Source: Pseudomonas taiwanensis DSM 21245 (lineage in GTDB: Bacteria; Pseudomonadota; Gammaproteobacteria; Pseudomonadales; Pseudomonadaceae). Taken from it: a DNA stretch of 64,000 nt. The notes beneath the pieces were generated by a model. That model was not told the origin of the DNA, did not search any database, and saw nothing but the letters and a program-made list of their open reading frames with translations. Of this stretch, positions 1 through 8,415 are shown piece after piece (position 1 is the first letter of the stretch; each line of letters opens with the position of its first letter). The position numbers and the translations under genes are program-made. The DNA is taken from contig NZ_KE384451.1 of assembly GCF_000425785.1 (NCBI RefSeq), positions 1-64,000 of the forward strand. Direction: 5' to 3'.

Positions 1-11
1 GCGTTTGCAAG

Positions 12-232
12 ATCGAGCGCCGCCCGCGCGGCGCATCGCGAGCAAGGCTCGCTCCTACGTTTGTTTACGGCCAATAACGCCTGTGACAGACGCGCGCGAC
101 CGCCTTGTTTGTACGGCGCGATATCGAGCCATGCGCCAACGCGTTCGCGCACGAATCTCGCAGGAATAATTGGCCCGAAACAAACGTGGGAGCGAGCCTT
201 GCTCGCGATGCGCCGCGCGGGCGGCGCTCGAT
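12..232. repeat. REP doublet (REPIN-like) imperfect palindrome
   Basis: Two 64-base arms (12-75 and 169-232) are inverted copies of each other with about three mismatches. The 93 bases between them are weakly palindromic as well. Each arm carries the core GCGAGCAAGGCTCGCTCCTAC, which has the look of a fluorescent-pseudomonad REP element. The whole unit could fold into one long hairpin. No gene is seen in the first 289 bases. Confidence 0.75.
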
Positions 233-289
233 ATACGCATCACCGCTAAACCATGACAGCCACCTAGCATCCCCAACCCATATCAAGAA

Positions 290-634
290 TCAGGCGAAGA
301 CGAAATACTTGCGCACGGTCTCGACCACTTCCCAGGTGCCCTTCATTCCCGGTTCGATCACGAACACATCACCGGCTTTGAGGTGCTTGGGCTCTTCACC
401 TTCCGGGGTGATGATGCAATAGCCATCGAGGAAGTGGCAGAACTCCCACTTTTCGTAATTCACCTCGAACTTGCCTGGCGTGCAGATCCAGGTACCCATG
501 ATCTTGCTGCCGTCGGCAGACAAGTAGGCGTTGAGGTTGACGGTGTGCGGATCGCCGCCGATGCGCTTCCACTTGGTGGCGTCCACGACCGGCGTCGGGC
601 AGGTCTCGCGCAGGACGGTGATGAAATCGGACAT
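290..634 (-). CDS. cupin domain protein (DUF861/EutQ-type)
   Basis: A 114-residue single-domain protein, probably cytosolic, with no signal peptide or membrane segment. The second half has the small-cupin pattern: a WEFCHFLDGYCIITPEG strand pair, then GDVFVIEPGMKGTWEV. This matches the cupin_3 (DUF861) group that also holds ureidoglycine aminohydrolase-like and EutQ-like proteins. The canonical metal-binding histidines are largely missing, so catalysis is uncertain. The ATG is preceded by AGGAG seven bases upstream. The gene lies 126 bases downstream of the lipid operon on the same strand, but the gap suggests a separate unit. The substrate is unknown. Confidence 0.8.
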   Translation of the reverse strand: MSDFITVLRETCPTPVVDATKWKRIGGDPHTVNLNAYLSADGSKIMGTWICTPGKFEVNYEKWEFCHFLDGYCIITPEGEEPKHLKAGDVFVIEPGMKGTWEVVETVRKYFVFA

Positions 635-760
635 GGCACAACTCCTGGTGACTGGCTGAATGACGTATCACCATAGGGCCATTGGCCGAGCGCCAGTTGC
701 CTGGGCTCGACGTCCAGCTGCCTGACCGCGCTATGCCGTCGACCCGTGCAGCGCCACGGC

Positions 761-1693
761 TCACGCCCACCAGTAGCGCACAAAGTGAAAGAACACCGGC
801 GCAGCGAAGCACACTGAATCCATCCGATCGAGCATGCCTCCGTGGCCCTCGATCATGTGCCCCCAGTCCTTGACCCCACGGTCGCGTTTGATCGCCGACA
901 TCACCAGCCCACCGAAAAAGCCCATGGCATTGACCGTCAAGGCCATCAATGCAGCCTGCCAGAAGCTGAACGGGGTGATCCAGCACAGTAGGGCGCCGAC
1001 CAAGGTCGCCAGTGCCACACCGCCGGCCAGGCCTTCGATGGTCTTCGACGGTGACAGGTTGGGCGCCACCTTGTGCTTGCCGAACAACTTGCCGCACACG
1101 TACTGCAGCACGTCGCTGATCTGCACCACCAGAATCAGCCAGGCGATCAACAACAGGTTGCGGCCTTCGTAACCGGGTATATCGAGGGTCAGCAGGGCGG
1201 GTACCGAAGACAGGCAGTAAACCGCGATCATCAGGCCCCACTGTACCTTCGAGGCCCGTTCCAGAAAGCGCGTGGTGTCACCGCCGAAGCTGGCCAGAAT
1301 CGGCAGCAGCAGGAACAGGTACACCGGGATGAAGATGCTGAACAACCCGTACCAGTCCATGGCAATCAGCAAATATTGCACCGGCAGCGCCACGTAGAAT
1401 GCGGCCACGAGCGCCGGGTAGTCGCTGCGTCGGGTCGGGGTGAGGGTCATGAACTCGCGCAAGGCGTAGAACGAAACGCCGTAGAACAACACGATCACAC
1501 CGTACTTGCCGAACAGGAAGGCGATGCCGATCACCAGTACCATCACCCACCAGGCATTGATGCGGGCGTTGAGGTTGTCGATTACCGCATGAGGGGCAGG
1601 GCCTGCACGCCATTTGAGCAAGCGACCGATCACACTGGCGAGCAATAGGAGCGCGCCAATACCGGCGAACAGCAGAAGGGTGTTGTCGTCCAT
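761..1693 (-). CDS. ynbB: phosphatidate cytidylyltransferase paralogue (YnbB/CdsA family)
   Basis: An integral membrane protein of about 310 residues. It should make CDP-diacylglycerol from phosphatidic acid and CTP. Repeated hydrophobic segments fill the first two thirds. The C-terminus carries the CdsA signature SAIKRDRGVKDWG...GHGGMLDRMDS with its paired acidic and lysine residues. The ATG at 1693 is preferred over the one at 1702 because AAAGGA lies at proper spacing before it and the upstream gene stops one base away. It ends an operon with plsC-like and ynbA/C/D-like genes, not the housekeeping dxr-uppS context, so it is probably the second CdsA. E. coli YnbB, the closest described relative, is reported to have CDP-diacylglycerol synthase activity. 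Confidence 0.88.
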   Translation of the reverse strand: MDDNTLLLFAGIGALLLLASVIGRLLKWRAGPAPHAVIDNLNARINAWWVMVLVIGIAFLFGKYGVIVLFYGVSFYALREFMTLTPTRRSDYPALVAAFYVALPVQYLLIAMDWYGLFSIFIPVYLFLLLPILASFGGDTTRFLERASKVQWGLMIAVYCLSSVPALLTLDIPGYEGRNLLLIAWLILVVQISDVLQYVCGKLFGKHKVAPNLSPSKTIEGLAGGVALATLVGALLCWITPFSFWQAALMALTVNAMGFFGGLVMSAIKRDRGVKDWGHMIEGHGGMLDRMDSVCFAAPVFFHFVRYWWA

Positions 1694-1694
1694 G

Positions 1695-2318
1695 TCAGGC
1701 ATCCTTTGGTGCCAGATTCAGCAGGGCCTGACTGGCCCGCTCTAGAAAGTCCTGCTTGCCCTCGTCGGCCTGCAGGTGAATGGGCTCACCAAAACTCAAG
1801 GTGCACAACAGCGGCAACGGTAGGGCCCGGCCCTTGGGCATCACACGGTTGAGGTTGGCGATCCAGACGGGCACCAATTGCATGCCGGGATTGGCGGCGG
1901 CCAAATGGAACAACCCACTTTTGAAGGGCATCAGCGGCTCATCGCCCAGGTTGCGGGTGCCCTCCGGGAAGAAGATCAGGGAGTCGCCCTGGGCCAGGGC
2001 GTCGAAGATCGGTTGCAGTGGGTTGCCCTGGCCTTCGACCCGGTGCCGGTCGATCAGCACCCCGTTGAACACTTTGCGGATCAGAAAGTCGCGCAGCCCA
2101 GGCTTGGCCCAGTAATCGGCGCCTGCCACGGGCCGGGTATGCCTGCGCAGCGGCGCAGGCAGTGAGGCCCAGATCAGCACGAAATCGCCGTGGCTGCTGT
2201 GGTTGGCGAAATACAGGCGTTGCACCGGTTGCGGTGCGCAGCCTAGCCACAGGGCGCGGGCGCCGGTGATCAGGCGCGCTGCGCTGGTGATGATGAAGGC
2301 AGTCAGGGCGGCAAGCAT
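1695..2318 (-). CDS. 1-acylglycerol-3-phosphate O-acyltransferase (PlsC family)
   Basis: About 207 residues with one N-terminal hydrophobic segment. Family members acylate lysophosphatidic acid at the inner membrane to give phosphatidic acid, the substrate of the adjoining CdsA-like enzyme. The acyltransferase motifs are clear: NHSSHGD (the NHx4D catalytic motif) near residue 40 and FPEGTR near residue 120. I chose the ATG at 2318. An in-frame TTG at 2336 would overlap the upstream stop, and neither has a strong ribosome binding site. The gene is tightly packed in the ynb-like operon, so it likely supplies a dedicated phosphatidate pool. Its acyl specificity cannot be told. Confidence 0.87.
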   Translation of the reverse strand: MLAALTAFIITSAARLITGARALWLGCAPQPVQRLYFANHSSHGDFVLIWASLPAPLRRHTRPVAGADYWAKPGLRDFLIRKVFNGVLIDRHRVEGQGNPLQPIFDALAQGDSLIFFPEGTRNLGDEPLMPFKSGLFHLAAANPGMQLVPVWIANLNRVMPKGRALPLPLLCTLSFGEPIHLQADEGKQDFLERASQALLNLAPKDA

Positions 2319-2328
2319 GGCTCGGTGA

Positions 2329-2760
2329 TCATCCAATGAAAGGCACTGTCAGCAGGGTAGCCAACGTCAGCAGCGCCTGCAGGCCAAGGCACAGGGTCTG
2401 ACGGCGCAACAGCGCCAGTGCCGCCTGGCTTCGGGCAGACCAGTCGCGGGCGTCTTCGGGCTGGGTTTTCAAATGCAGGTCGAACAGGGCATGGTCCAGA
2501 GCCTGGGTATCGGCCGCCAAATCGGTGCTGGCGCCAAGTCGGGCGAACAGGTCGGCGTCCAGCGCGACACGTACCGCCCAGTATTTGTGCAACACACCGA
2601 GGGCGAGCAGGGCAGCGCACAGCAGGCTGGCCGATGGCGTCAGCGCTGCACCCAGCAGCGGCGCCAGGCCATAGGCCAAGGCCAGCAGGCTGATGCCATC
2701 GGACAGACGCTCCAGCTGCGCGCCACGACCGAGCAGGCTGGCCACCACCATCAGCTTCAT
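2329..2760 (-). CDS. small membrane protein of unknown function
   Basis: 143 residues with three or so hydrophobic stretches: residues about 22-60 as a helical hairpin, and one near the C-terminus (LQALLTLATLLTVPFIG). Between them lies a charged region, about residues 65-115, with HALFDLHLKTQPEDARDWSA. Its ATG overlaps the stop of the phosphatase gene by four bases (ATGA), so it is translationally coupled to the lipid operon. I do not recognise the family. A scaffold or accessory role in lipid head-group synthesis is inference from position only. Confidence 0.75.
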   Translation of the reverse strand: MKLMVVASLLGRGAQLERLSDGISLLALAYGLAPLLGAALTPSASLLCAALLALGVLHKYWAVRVALDADLFARLGASTDLAADTQALDHALFDLHLKTQPEDARDWSARSQAALALLRRQTLCLGLQALLTLATLLTVPFIG

Positions 2761-4070
2761 GGCGGGCTGCCCAGCCGTTGCAGCGCCAGGCGATGGGCGG
2801 GCGACAGCACCACGCCCTCGCGAGCCTTGCGGATCAGTACCTGTGCATGGGCGATGTCGCTGCATCGACCAGTCAATAGCAGCCAGGCGGCGACCGCGCT
2901 GGCACTGCGCGAGTAGCCCAACGCGCAGCAGACCAGCAAAGGGCCTTGGTGGCGCGACCGCTCGATCGCCGCGGCGGCTTGCTGCAGCAACTGGCTGTTC
3001 GGCGCGATCAGGTCGAGCGTGGCCAGCACGTGGTAATCGACCCCCTGGGTCATCGGGCAAGGCAGTTCCGCACAGAGGTCGACGATTGCGGCATAGCTCG
3101 AAGCTTCAACTTGGCCTGGAATACGCCCCAGGAAAACCCCGTCGCAGACTGCGTCGGCATTGGGGTGACGCCATGTCCACAGTCGCGAATTGATCCATGC
3201 CGCCAGCGTGTAGGGGGCAAGCAGCGCGCTGGCGGCAATCGACAAGCGTCCGTCATCACCTTTCTGAAAACCCTGTGCGCCCAGCGCCGCGTAGTTCAGC
3301 GCTACCAGCAGCAGCGCCACGGCCGGCCAAAGCAGCCATAACCCGGCACCACCCACCAGCAGCGCAATTACCACGCTGCCCATCGCCCCGGCCCCATAGC
3401 GCAGCGCCAGGCGCCAGCGATACGGTTCGCGAGCCAGGTGGGCATGCTGCCAGGGCAACTGGCCCTTAGGCGGCCAGAGCCAGAGGCAGGCGAATCCGGA
3501 CAATGCTCCGGTGGGCAGGTCGATGAAGTGATGCTGCCAAGTGGTGAGCACGGACACCCCGATCAGCGCCATCCACCCATGCATGACCCAACGCCAGAGC
3601 GGGCGATGCAGATGCCGGGCGAACATCGACCAGATGATGACCAAGAGTGCGATGTGCAGCGAGGGGGCCTGGTTGAATGGCTTGTCGAACCCCATCAGCA
3701 CCTCGAACAGCCAGCCGAACAGACCATCCATTGCCGGCCGTTCGAAGGTGAAACGCAGGGGCCAGAGCAGAAAGCAGCTGACACTGATCACCTGCGCGGT
3801 GAGCAGGGCCAGGGCATGGCGGTCCATTTCGCGGCGTGTACGCGGCAGCAGGAAGGACAGGCCATAAAGGAGGTCGATCGACCAGTACGGCAGGATGGTC
3901 CAGGGCCAGAGCGGTATGTGCCGTTCCCAGGCGAACACCAGGCTGCCGACATCGTCGCGGCCCTCGGTGTGACTGTTGGCCAGGCCATAGCTGAGGAAGA
4001 AGACTGGCCCGAGCAGCAACAGCCACAGCACGCCTCGCCGGATAAGCCCAGGCTCACGCATCGGCTTCAC
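2757..4070 (-). CDS. ynbD: membrane PAP2/IPC-synthase-like domain fused to dual-specificity phosphatase (YnbD-like)
   Basis: 437 residues in two parts. Residues 1 to about 300 are a multi-pass membrane domain with PAP2-type residues: APSLHIA with His139, and HHFIDLPTG with His180/181 and Asp184. This resembles inositol-phosphorylceramide synthase/PAP2 proteins. Residues about 305-437 are a cytosolic cysteine phosphatase domain with the P-loop C382-ALGYS-R388 followed by SASAVAAWLL. The architecture and length match E. coli YnbD (about 430 residues, from memory). The GTG start at 4070 overlaps the ynbC-like stop (GTGA), and an ATG lies at 4061. It probably dephosphorylates a phospholipid intermediate made by the operon. 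The substrate is unknown. Confidence 0.82.
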   Translation of the reverse strand: MKPMREPGLIRRGVLWLLLLGPVFFLSYGLANSHTEGRDDVGSLVFAWERHIPLWPWTILPYWSIDLLYGLSFLLPRTRREMDRHALALLTAQVISVSCFLLWPLRFTFERPAMDGLFGWLFEVLMGFDKPFNQAPSLHIALLVIIWSMFARHLHRPLWRWVMHGWMALIGVSVLTTWQHHFIDLPTGALSGFACLWLWPPKGQLPWQHAHLAREPYRWRLALRYGAGAMGSVVIALLVGGAGLWLLWPAVALLLVALNYAALGAQGFQKGDDGRLSIAASALLAPYTLAAWINSRLWTWRHPNADAVCDGVFLGRIPGQVEASSYAAIVDLCAELPCPMTQGVDYHVLATLDLIAPNSQLLQQAAAAIERSRHQGPLLVCCALGYSRSASAVAAWLLLTGRCSDIAHAQVLIRKAREGVVLSPAHRLALQRLGSPP

Positions 4071-5824
4071 TCACGAACTCGCTGCGCCAGGCTCACGCTG
4101 AAGATGCCCCATTCATCGATGCGCTGGGCCAGCTTGCGAAAACCCGCGGCTTCCACCAGTTGGTCCATCTCTGCCTGGCTGCGTCGCCGCATCACCCAGG
4201 CCTCGCCACCACGATGGCTGGTAAGGGCGCGGGCGATCATCTCAAGCTGCGGGTGCCAGGGTTGGCCGGTGTAGACCAGGTAACCGCCATTCTCCACGGC
4301 CTCGGCAAGGCCAGCCAGCGAGTTGCCAACCAGGGTGTTGCTGGCGAACAGTTCATACAGGCCGGACACCACGGCCAGGGTCGGGCGTGGCTCCAGCGCA
4401 GCCAGGCCCTGTCGGTCGAATGCATCGGCCTGTACGAAGCGAGCGATGTTGGCCAAACCCTTTTCTTCGATCAGGGCACTGCCCTGTTGCACGTTCAGTT
4501 CGCTGTAGTCGCGCAGCAAAATCGAGTCCGGCTGCCGATCATGTGCCTGCAAAGCTTCGAGAATGTAGCGGCCATGGCCTGCCGCGATATCGACGATATG
4601 CACGGGTCGCTGTTGCTCGCGCAGGCGATCGATGGCCAGTCGCAGCAATTCCTCGACGTGCAGCTTGCGTTGGCGGATGCCTCGCCAGCCTATGGCGTTC
4701 AGGTAGTTCTGGTCGATCAGACGGCCCAGTGACCCCTTGCCCGAGGGCTGGTTGCGGTAGACGTAGTCGAGTGTGCTGCCAGAGTCGAAGCCGGTGTCGA
4801 AGCCCAGCCTCACGCCTTCGGAGAAGCCCCTGCCCAGGCGCAGCCCTGCGCGGGTGGCGCGCCAGTAAAGCTCGCGGGGCGAGTTGCGGGGTAGCGGCGC
4901 GGCGAGGCTTTCGGCTTCGGCGCAGCTGGCGCCGGTCTTGTCCGCATCGAGCAAGCTGGGCGCTGCCACGGGGTTGTCGAAGCTGTGCTCGACGAAGCGC
5001 TCGATGCGCCTGAGTACATGGCCGCGGTCGCGTTCGCCCAGGGTGTCGTGGAAGAAGCCGGGAAGCACATGCATTTCCTTGCGCAGGCACCCAAGGCGCT
5101 CGAAGAAGCGCTCCTGCGGTGCGCGCTCGACCACCAGGTCGGCCCCCGACACCAGCAGTTGGGTCGGCACCTGGATCGCCTGGGCATCGGCGACCACGCG
5201 GTCGGCTGCCTCGTACAAGCCCAGCAGCATGGTTACCGAAATGGGCCGGCTGATCAGCGGGTCGGCGATGTACGACATGACCCGCTCCGGGTCGTGGGTC
5301 AGCAGGCGCGGCTTGACATAGCTGTTGACGAAGAAGTTGCCGCGCAGGGCCTTGAGCAACTTCAGGCCTGGGCGGGCGAAGGGCACGTACAGCTTCACCT
5401 TGAAGGCCGGCGAGGCAAGCACCAGGCAGCGCACCTTGGGGGCGTAGTCATGGGCCCAGGTGGCGATCAGAACCGCGCCGACGCTCTGGGCAAGCACCAC
5501 GATGTCTGGCTCGGCAATACCGTGGCGCGCCTGGATGTGCTCGATGAAGGTCTGCACATCACGCACGCTGGTGGCAAACCCTGGGCTATCGCCGCGAGCA
5601 CCGGGCGACTGGCCATGGCCACGCGCATCCCAGGCGAAGAAGTCGTAGCCAGGCATGTCCAGCTCGTCGGCCAGATGAGCCATGCGCCCGCCGTGTTCAT
5701 GGCCTCGGTGGAACATCACCACCGCCCGTCTTGGCTGATGTTCGTTTCGGGTGGCGGGCCAATGACGGTAATGCAGTTCGACACCATCATGGGTAGGGAA
5801 ATACAGCGATTGCGCTTGGCGCAT
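4067..5824 (-). CDS. ynbC: alpha/beta hydrolase - SAM methyltransferase fusion (YnbC-like)
   Basis: 585 residues, the same length as I recall for E. coli YnbC. Residues 1 to about 285 form an alpha/beta hydrolase of the monoacylglycerol-lipase type: FHRGHEHGGR oxyanion region, nucleophile elbow LAQSVGA (Ser114), Asp229 in SGAD and His259 in FFHD, so a full triad is visible. Residues about 320-585 are a class I methyltransferase with the SAM loop VDIAAGHGRY at about 411-420. It lies 30 bases downstream of the ynbA-like gene and overlaps the ynbD-like gene. It plausibly deacylates and methylates one lipid product, but neither reaction is established by sequence. Confidence 0.85.
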   Translation of the reverse strand: MRQAQSLYFPTHDGVELHYRHWPATRNEHQPRRAVVMFHRGHEHGGRMAHLADELDMPGYDFFAWDARGHGQSPGARGDSPGFATSVRDVQTFIEHIQARHGIAEPDIVVLAQSVGAVLIATWAHDYAPKVRCLVLASPAFKVKLYVPFARPGLKLLKALRGNFFVNSYVKPRLLTHDPERVMSYIADPLISRPISVTMLLGLYEAADRVVADAQAIQVPTQLLVSGADLVVERAPQERFFERLGCLRKEMHVLPGFFHDTLGERDRGHVLRRIERFVEHSFDNPVAAPSLLDADKTGASCAEAESLAAPLPRNSPRELYWRATRAGLRLGRGFSEGVRLGFDTGFDSGSTLDYVYRNQPSGKGSLGRLIDQNYLNAIGWRGIRQRKLHVEELLRLAIDRLREQQRPVHIVDIAAGHGRYILEALQAHDRQPDSILLRDYSELNVQQGSALIEEKGLANIARFVQADAFDRQGLAALEPRPTLAVVSGLYELFASNTLVGNSLAGLAEAVENGGYLVYTGQPWHPQLEMIARALTSHRGGEAWVMRRRSQAEMDQLVEAAGFRKLAQRIDEWGIFSVSLAQRVRE

Positions 5825-5854
5825 GGCGAAGGTCCTTGTCCGGCGACACTAGGC

Positions 5855-6460
5855 TCAGCGGGTTTCTACCAGACCCTGGCGAACCCGGTTGTAGAGGGTA
5901 TAGAGCGAGAGGGCGAGGATGACCAGCAGCAGGCCGTCGATCCACGCCGGGCTCAGGAGGTGGAACGCCACGCCCGCGCCCAGCAGGCCGAAGGCGAAGG
6001 CCCGGTCGCTTTTGCCCATGGGGCCGTCATAGCGCCGCGAAGCACCCACCAGCGGCCCCATGACCCCGGCGTATTCGCTGATCAGCGCACTGATCACCAC
6101 CAGTACCACCAGCAGTGGCGTCACCCCAGGCAAGCATGCGAATGGCAGGTAGAGCGCGGTGTCCGCGATCACGTCGCACAGCTCGTTCAGGTAAGCCCCC
6201 AGTTTCGATTGCTGGCCGAATTCACGGGCCAGCATGCCATCGACCGCATTGAGCGCCATGCGCAGCAACATCCATATGGGGATCAGGATGAACAGCCATG
6301 TGACAGGGCTCAACCACGCCAACAGCAAACCCAGCAATACCGACACCAGTGCCGCTGCGACCGTGACCTGGTTGGCCGTGACGCCACGGCCGTGGAGACG
6401 GTCTACCGCAGGGCGCAACAGGGCCTGGAAGTGTGGTTTCAATTGGTAGATCGATAGCAC
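5855..6460 (-). CDS. ynbA: CDP-alcohol phosphatidyltransferase family protein (YnbA-like)
   Basis: 201 residues with about five membrane segments. The family transfers a phosphatidyl group from CDP-diacylglycerol to an alcohol. The motif D-x2-D-G-x2-A-R-x8-G-x3-D-x3-D is present, but the first and third aspartates are asparagine (Asn71, Asp74-Gly75, Ala78-Arg79, Gly88, Asn92, Asp96). The GTG start at 6460 is chosen because GGGAG lies seven bases before it, it gives the family N-terminus MLSIYQLKPHF, and the length then agrees with YnbA. It is the first gene of the minus-strand lipid operon. The acceptor alcohol is unknown, and altered chemistry or metal binding is possible. Confidence 0.87.
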   Translation of the reverse strand: MLSIYQLKPHFQALLRPAVDRLHGRGVTANQVTVAAALVSVLLGLLLAWLSPVTWLFILIPIWMLLRMALNAVDGMLAREFGQQSKLGAYLNELCDVIADTALYLPFACLPGVTPLLVVLVVISALISEYAGVMGPLVGASRRYDGPMGKSDRAFAFGLLGAGVAFHLLSPAWIDGLLLVILALSLYTLYNRVRQGLVETR

Positions 6461-6655
6461 ATCAGGCTCCCATTGCAGTTCGGTATTGCAGGACGACTGG
6501 AGCAAGTGGCCTCGAGCCTGAGGGCTACGGCTCGATGAGCTGCCTCAGGTATCCTCTTGCCAGAGCAATGGTAGTCAATGGTTGGAGGATCGCGGGTGGG
6601 TTCGTTGTGAAACGGCGCACTATGTGATCTTTCTGACGTATGAAGCAGACGAGTC

Positions 6656-7573
6656 CTACATCGGCTGCGTGAGGGGCCGCTTGTCACCTTTGGCGTGTAG
6701 CAAGCTGCTGACCAAGCCAGCCGTATAACCTGGCAGCGCGGCGAAGTCCCGCGCACAGAGCAGCAGTTGCCGCTTGGCCCAATCCTCCTGCAGTCTTCGC
6801 CAATGCAACGCGAGTGTCGCTTCCCAACGGCGTACCGAGGCCAGCGGCACGATGCCGATACCGGCGCCCCCGGCCACCATACGGATCAACCCATCGAAAC
6901 CCTCCGCCCGTACCCGCACCTGCATGCGTCGCCCCTGTCGCAGCGCTTGTTCTTCAAGGTGCAGCGCCAATGCACTGCTCGCATCCAGGCCCACATGGCC
7001 ATGGGCGAGGCTGGCGTTGAAACTGACATCTTCAAGGCTTGCCAGCGGGTGGTCAGGGGACATCACCAGCACCAATGGATCTTCGCGAAACGGGAGAGTC
7101 TGCAAATGATCACTGGGCACGGCGGTGGAGATGATGCCAAGGTCGGCCATGCCCTGGGTGATCGACTGGACGATGCGCAGGCTCGGCAGCTCTTGTACAT
7201 CGATGCTGACGCCCGGTTGCTCGGCCAGGTAACCGGCCAGCAGCTCCGGCAGGTATTCGGTCAGTGCCGCCGTGTTGCACAGCAGGCGTACCTGGCCTTG
7301 CTGCCCCTGGGCATATTGCGCCAGGTCGAACTGCAACCGCTCGACCTGCTGCCCGATCATCCGGGCATGCTGCAACAGCGCCTGGCCAGCAGGCGTCGGC
7401 TGCACGCCCCGGCGATTACGGGCCAGCAGCGCAATCCCGAGCGAGCTCTCCATCGCACGGATACGCGCACTGGCCGCGGGCAGGGACAGGTGGCTGCGCT
7501 GGGCACCTGCCGTGATACTGCTGCACTCCAGCACATGCTGGAACAGGTTCAGGTCGATCAAGTCGAAGTGCAT
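6656..7573 (-). CDS. LysR-family transcriptional regulator
   Basis: 305 residues. An N-terminal winged helix-turn-helix (residues about 5-65, FQHVLECSSITAGAQRSHLSLPAASARI split over helices) is followed by a periplasmic-binding-like effector domain. The ATG at 7573 has GAGG just upstream. It is transcribed divergently from the TauE/SafE permease gene 77 bases away, the usual arrangement for a LysR regulator and its target, so it probably controls that permease. The effector is unknown. Confidence 0.88.
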   Translation of the reverse strand: MHFDLIDLNLFQHVLECSSITAGAQRSHLSLPAASARIRAMESSLGIALLARNRRGVQPTPAGQALLQHARMIGQQVERLQFDLAQYAQGQQGQVRLLCNTAALTEYLPELLAGYLAEQPGVSIDVQELPSLRIVQSITQGMADLGIISTAVPSDHLQTLPFREDPLVLVMSPDHPLASLEDVSFNASLAHGHVGLDASSALALHLEEQALRQGRRMQVRVRAEGFDGLIRMVAGGAGIGIVPLASVRRWEATLALHWRRLQEDWAKRQLLLCARDFAALPGYTAGLVSSLLHAKGDKRPLTQPM

Positions 7574-7650
7574 GTGCCTCTGTCCTGGCAAGAGTCAGGC
7601 TGAGTATATGGCAGATGTTCAAACCAGCGGATACTGCCCATCATGGGCGC

Positions 7651-8415
7651 ATGAACACACTGATCGCTTTCTACCAAGACATAGGACCGGCGCTGTCGTT
7701 GCTGGTGGTGATGACCTTCCTGCTGGCCGGTACGGTCAAGGGTGTCATCGGCCTGGGCCTGCCGACCATCGCCATGGGGCTGTTGGGTCTGGCTATGACG
7801 CCGGCACAGGCTGCGGCGTTGTTGATCGTTCCGTCGACGTTGACCAACCTGTGGCAATTGGGTGCTGGCGGGCACCTGCTGGCGTTGTTGCGCCGTCTGG
7901 GCCCCCTGTTGCTGATGATCGTCGTTGGCACCCTGCTTGGCAGCGCCTGGTTGGGTATCGACAGCGGACCTTGGGCCGTTCATGCGCTGGGCGCGGCGTT
8001 GCTCGCCTACGCGCTGTACGGCCTGGTCGGCCGTGGTTTTCAGCTATCGCCAGCGCAGGAAAGATGGCTAGGCCCCCTGTGCGGACTGGTGACCGGCGTG
8101 GTGACGGCGGCAACCGGCGTGTTCGTGATGCCGGCGGTACCTTTTCTGCAGGGCCTTGGGCTGAACCGTGACGAAATGATCCAGGCCTTGGGCCTATCGT
8201 TCACGGTGTCTACGCTGGCCCTGGCCATTGGCCTGGCCAGGCAGGATGCCCTTGGCGGTCAAGCCTTGGGCGCATCGCTGCTGATGCTGGCGCCAGCATT
8301 GCTGGGCATGCTGGCCGGCCAGTGGTTGCGCCAACGCATCAGCGCGGTAGGGTTCAAGCGTTGCTTCTTCGTGGGCCTGGCCGCGTTGGGCGGCCACCTG
8401 CTGGTCAACGGCTAG
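7651..8415 (+). CDS. sulfite exporter TauE/SafE family permease
   Basis: 254 residues, almost wholly hydrophobic, with about eight membrane segments. It has the duplicated TauE/SafE pattern: GTVKGVIGLGLPTIAMGLL in the first half and GVVTAATGVFVMPAVPFLQ in the second. The family moves organosulfonates, sulfite or similar small anions. The start is the ATG at 7651 after the short divergent intergenic region shared with the LysR gene. Its stop overlaps the convergent monooxygenase gene by 11 bases. The substrate cannot be told from the sequence. Confidence 0.87.
   Translation: MNTLIAFYQDIGPALSLLVVMTFLLAGTVKGVIGLGLPTIAMGLLGLAMTPAQAAALLIVPSTLTNLWQLGAGGHLLALLRRLGPLLLMIVVGTLLGSAWLGIDSGPWAVHALGAALLAYALYGLVGRGFQLSPAQERWLGPLCGLVTGVVTAATGVFVMPAVPFLQGLGLNRDEMIQALGLSFTVSTLALAIGLARQDALGGQALGASLLMLAPALLGMLAGQWLRQRISAVGFKRCFFVGLAALGGHLLVNG

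Noticed and set aside
2761..3060. N-terminal extension of the small membrane protein gene to 3060
   Set aside because: The extension runs through the phosphatase coding region in another frame with arginine-rich sequence; the ATGA overlap at 2757-2760 is the better start.
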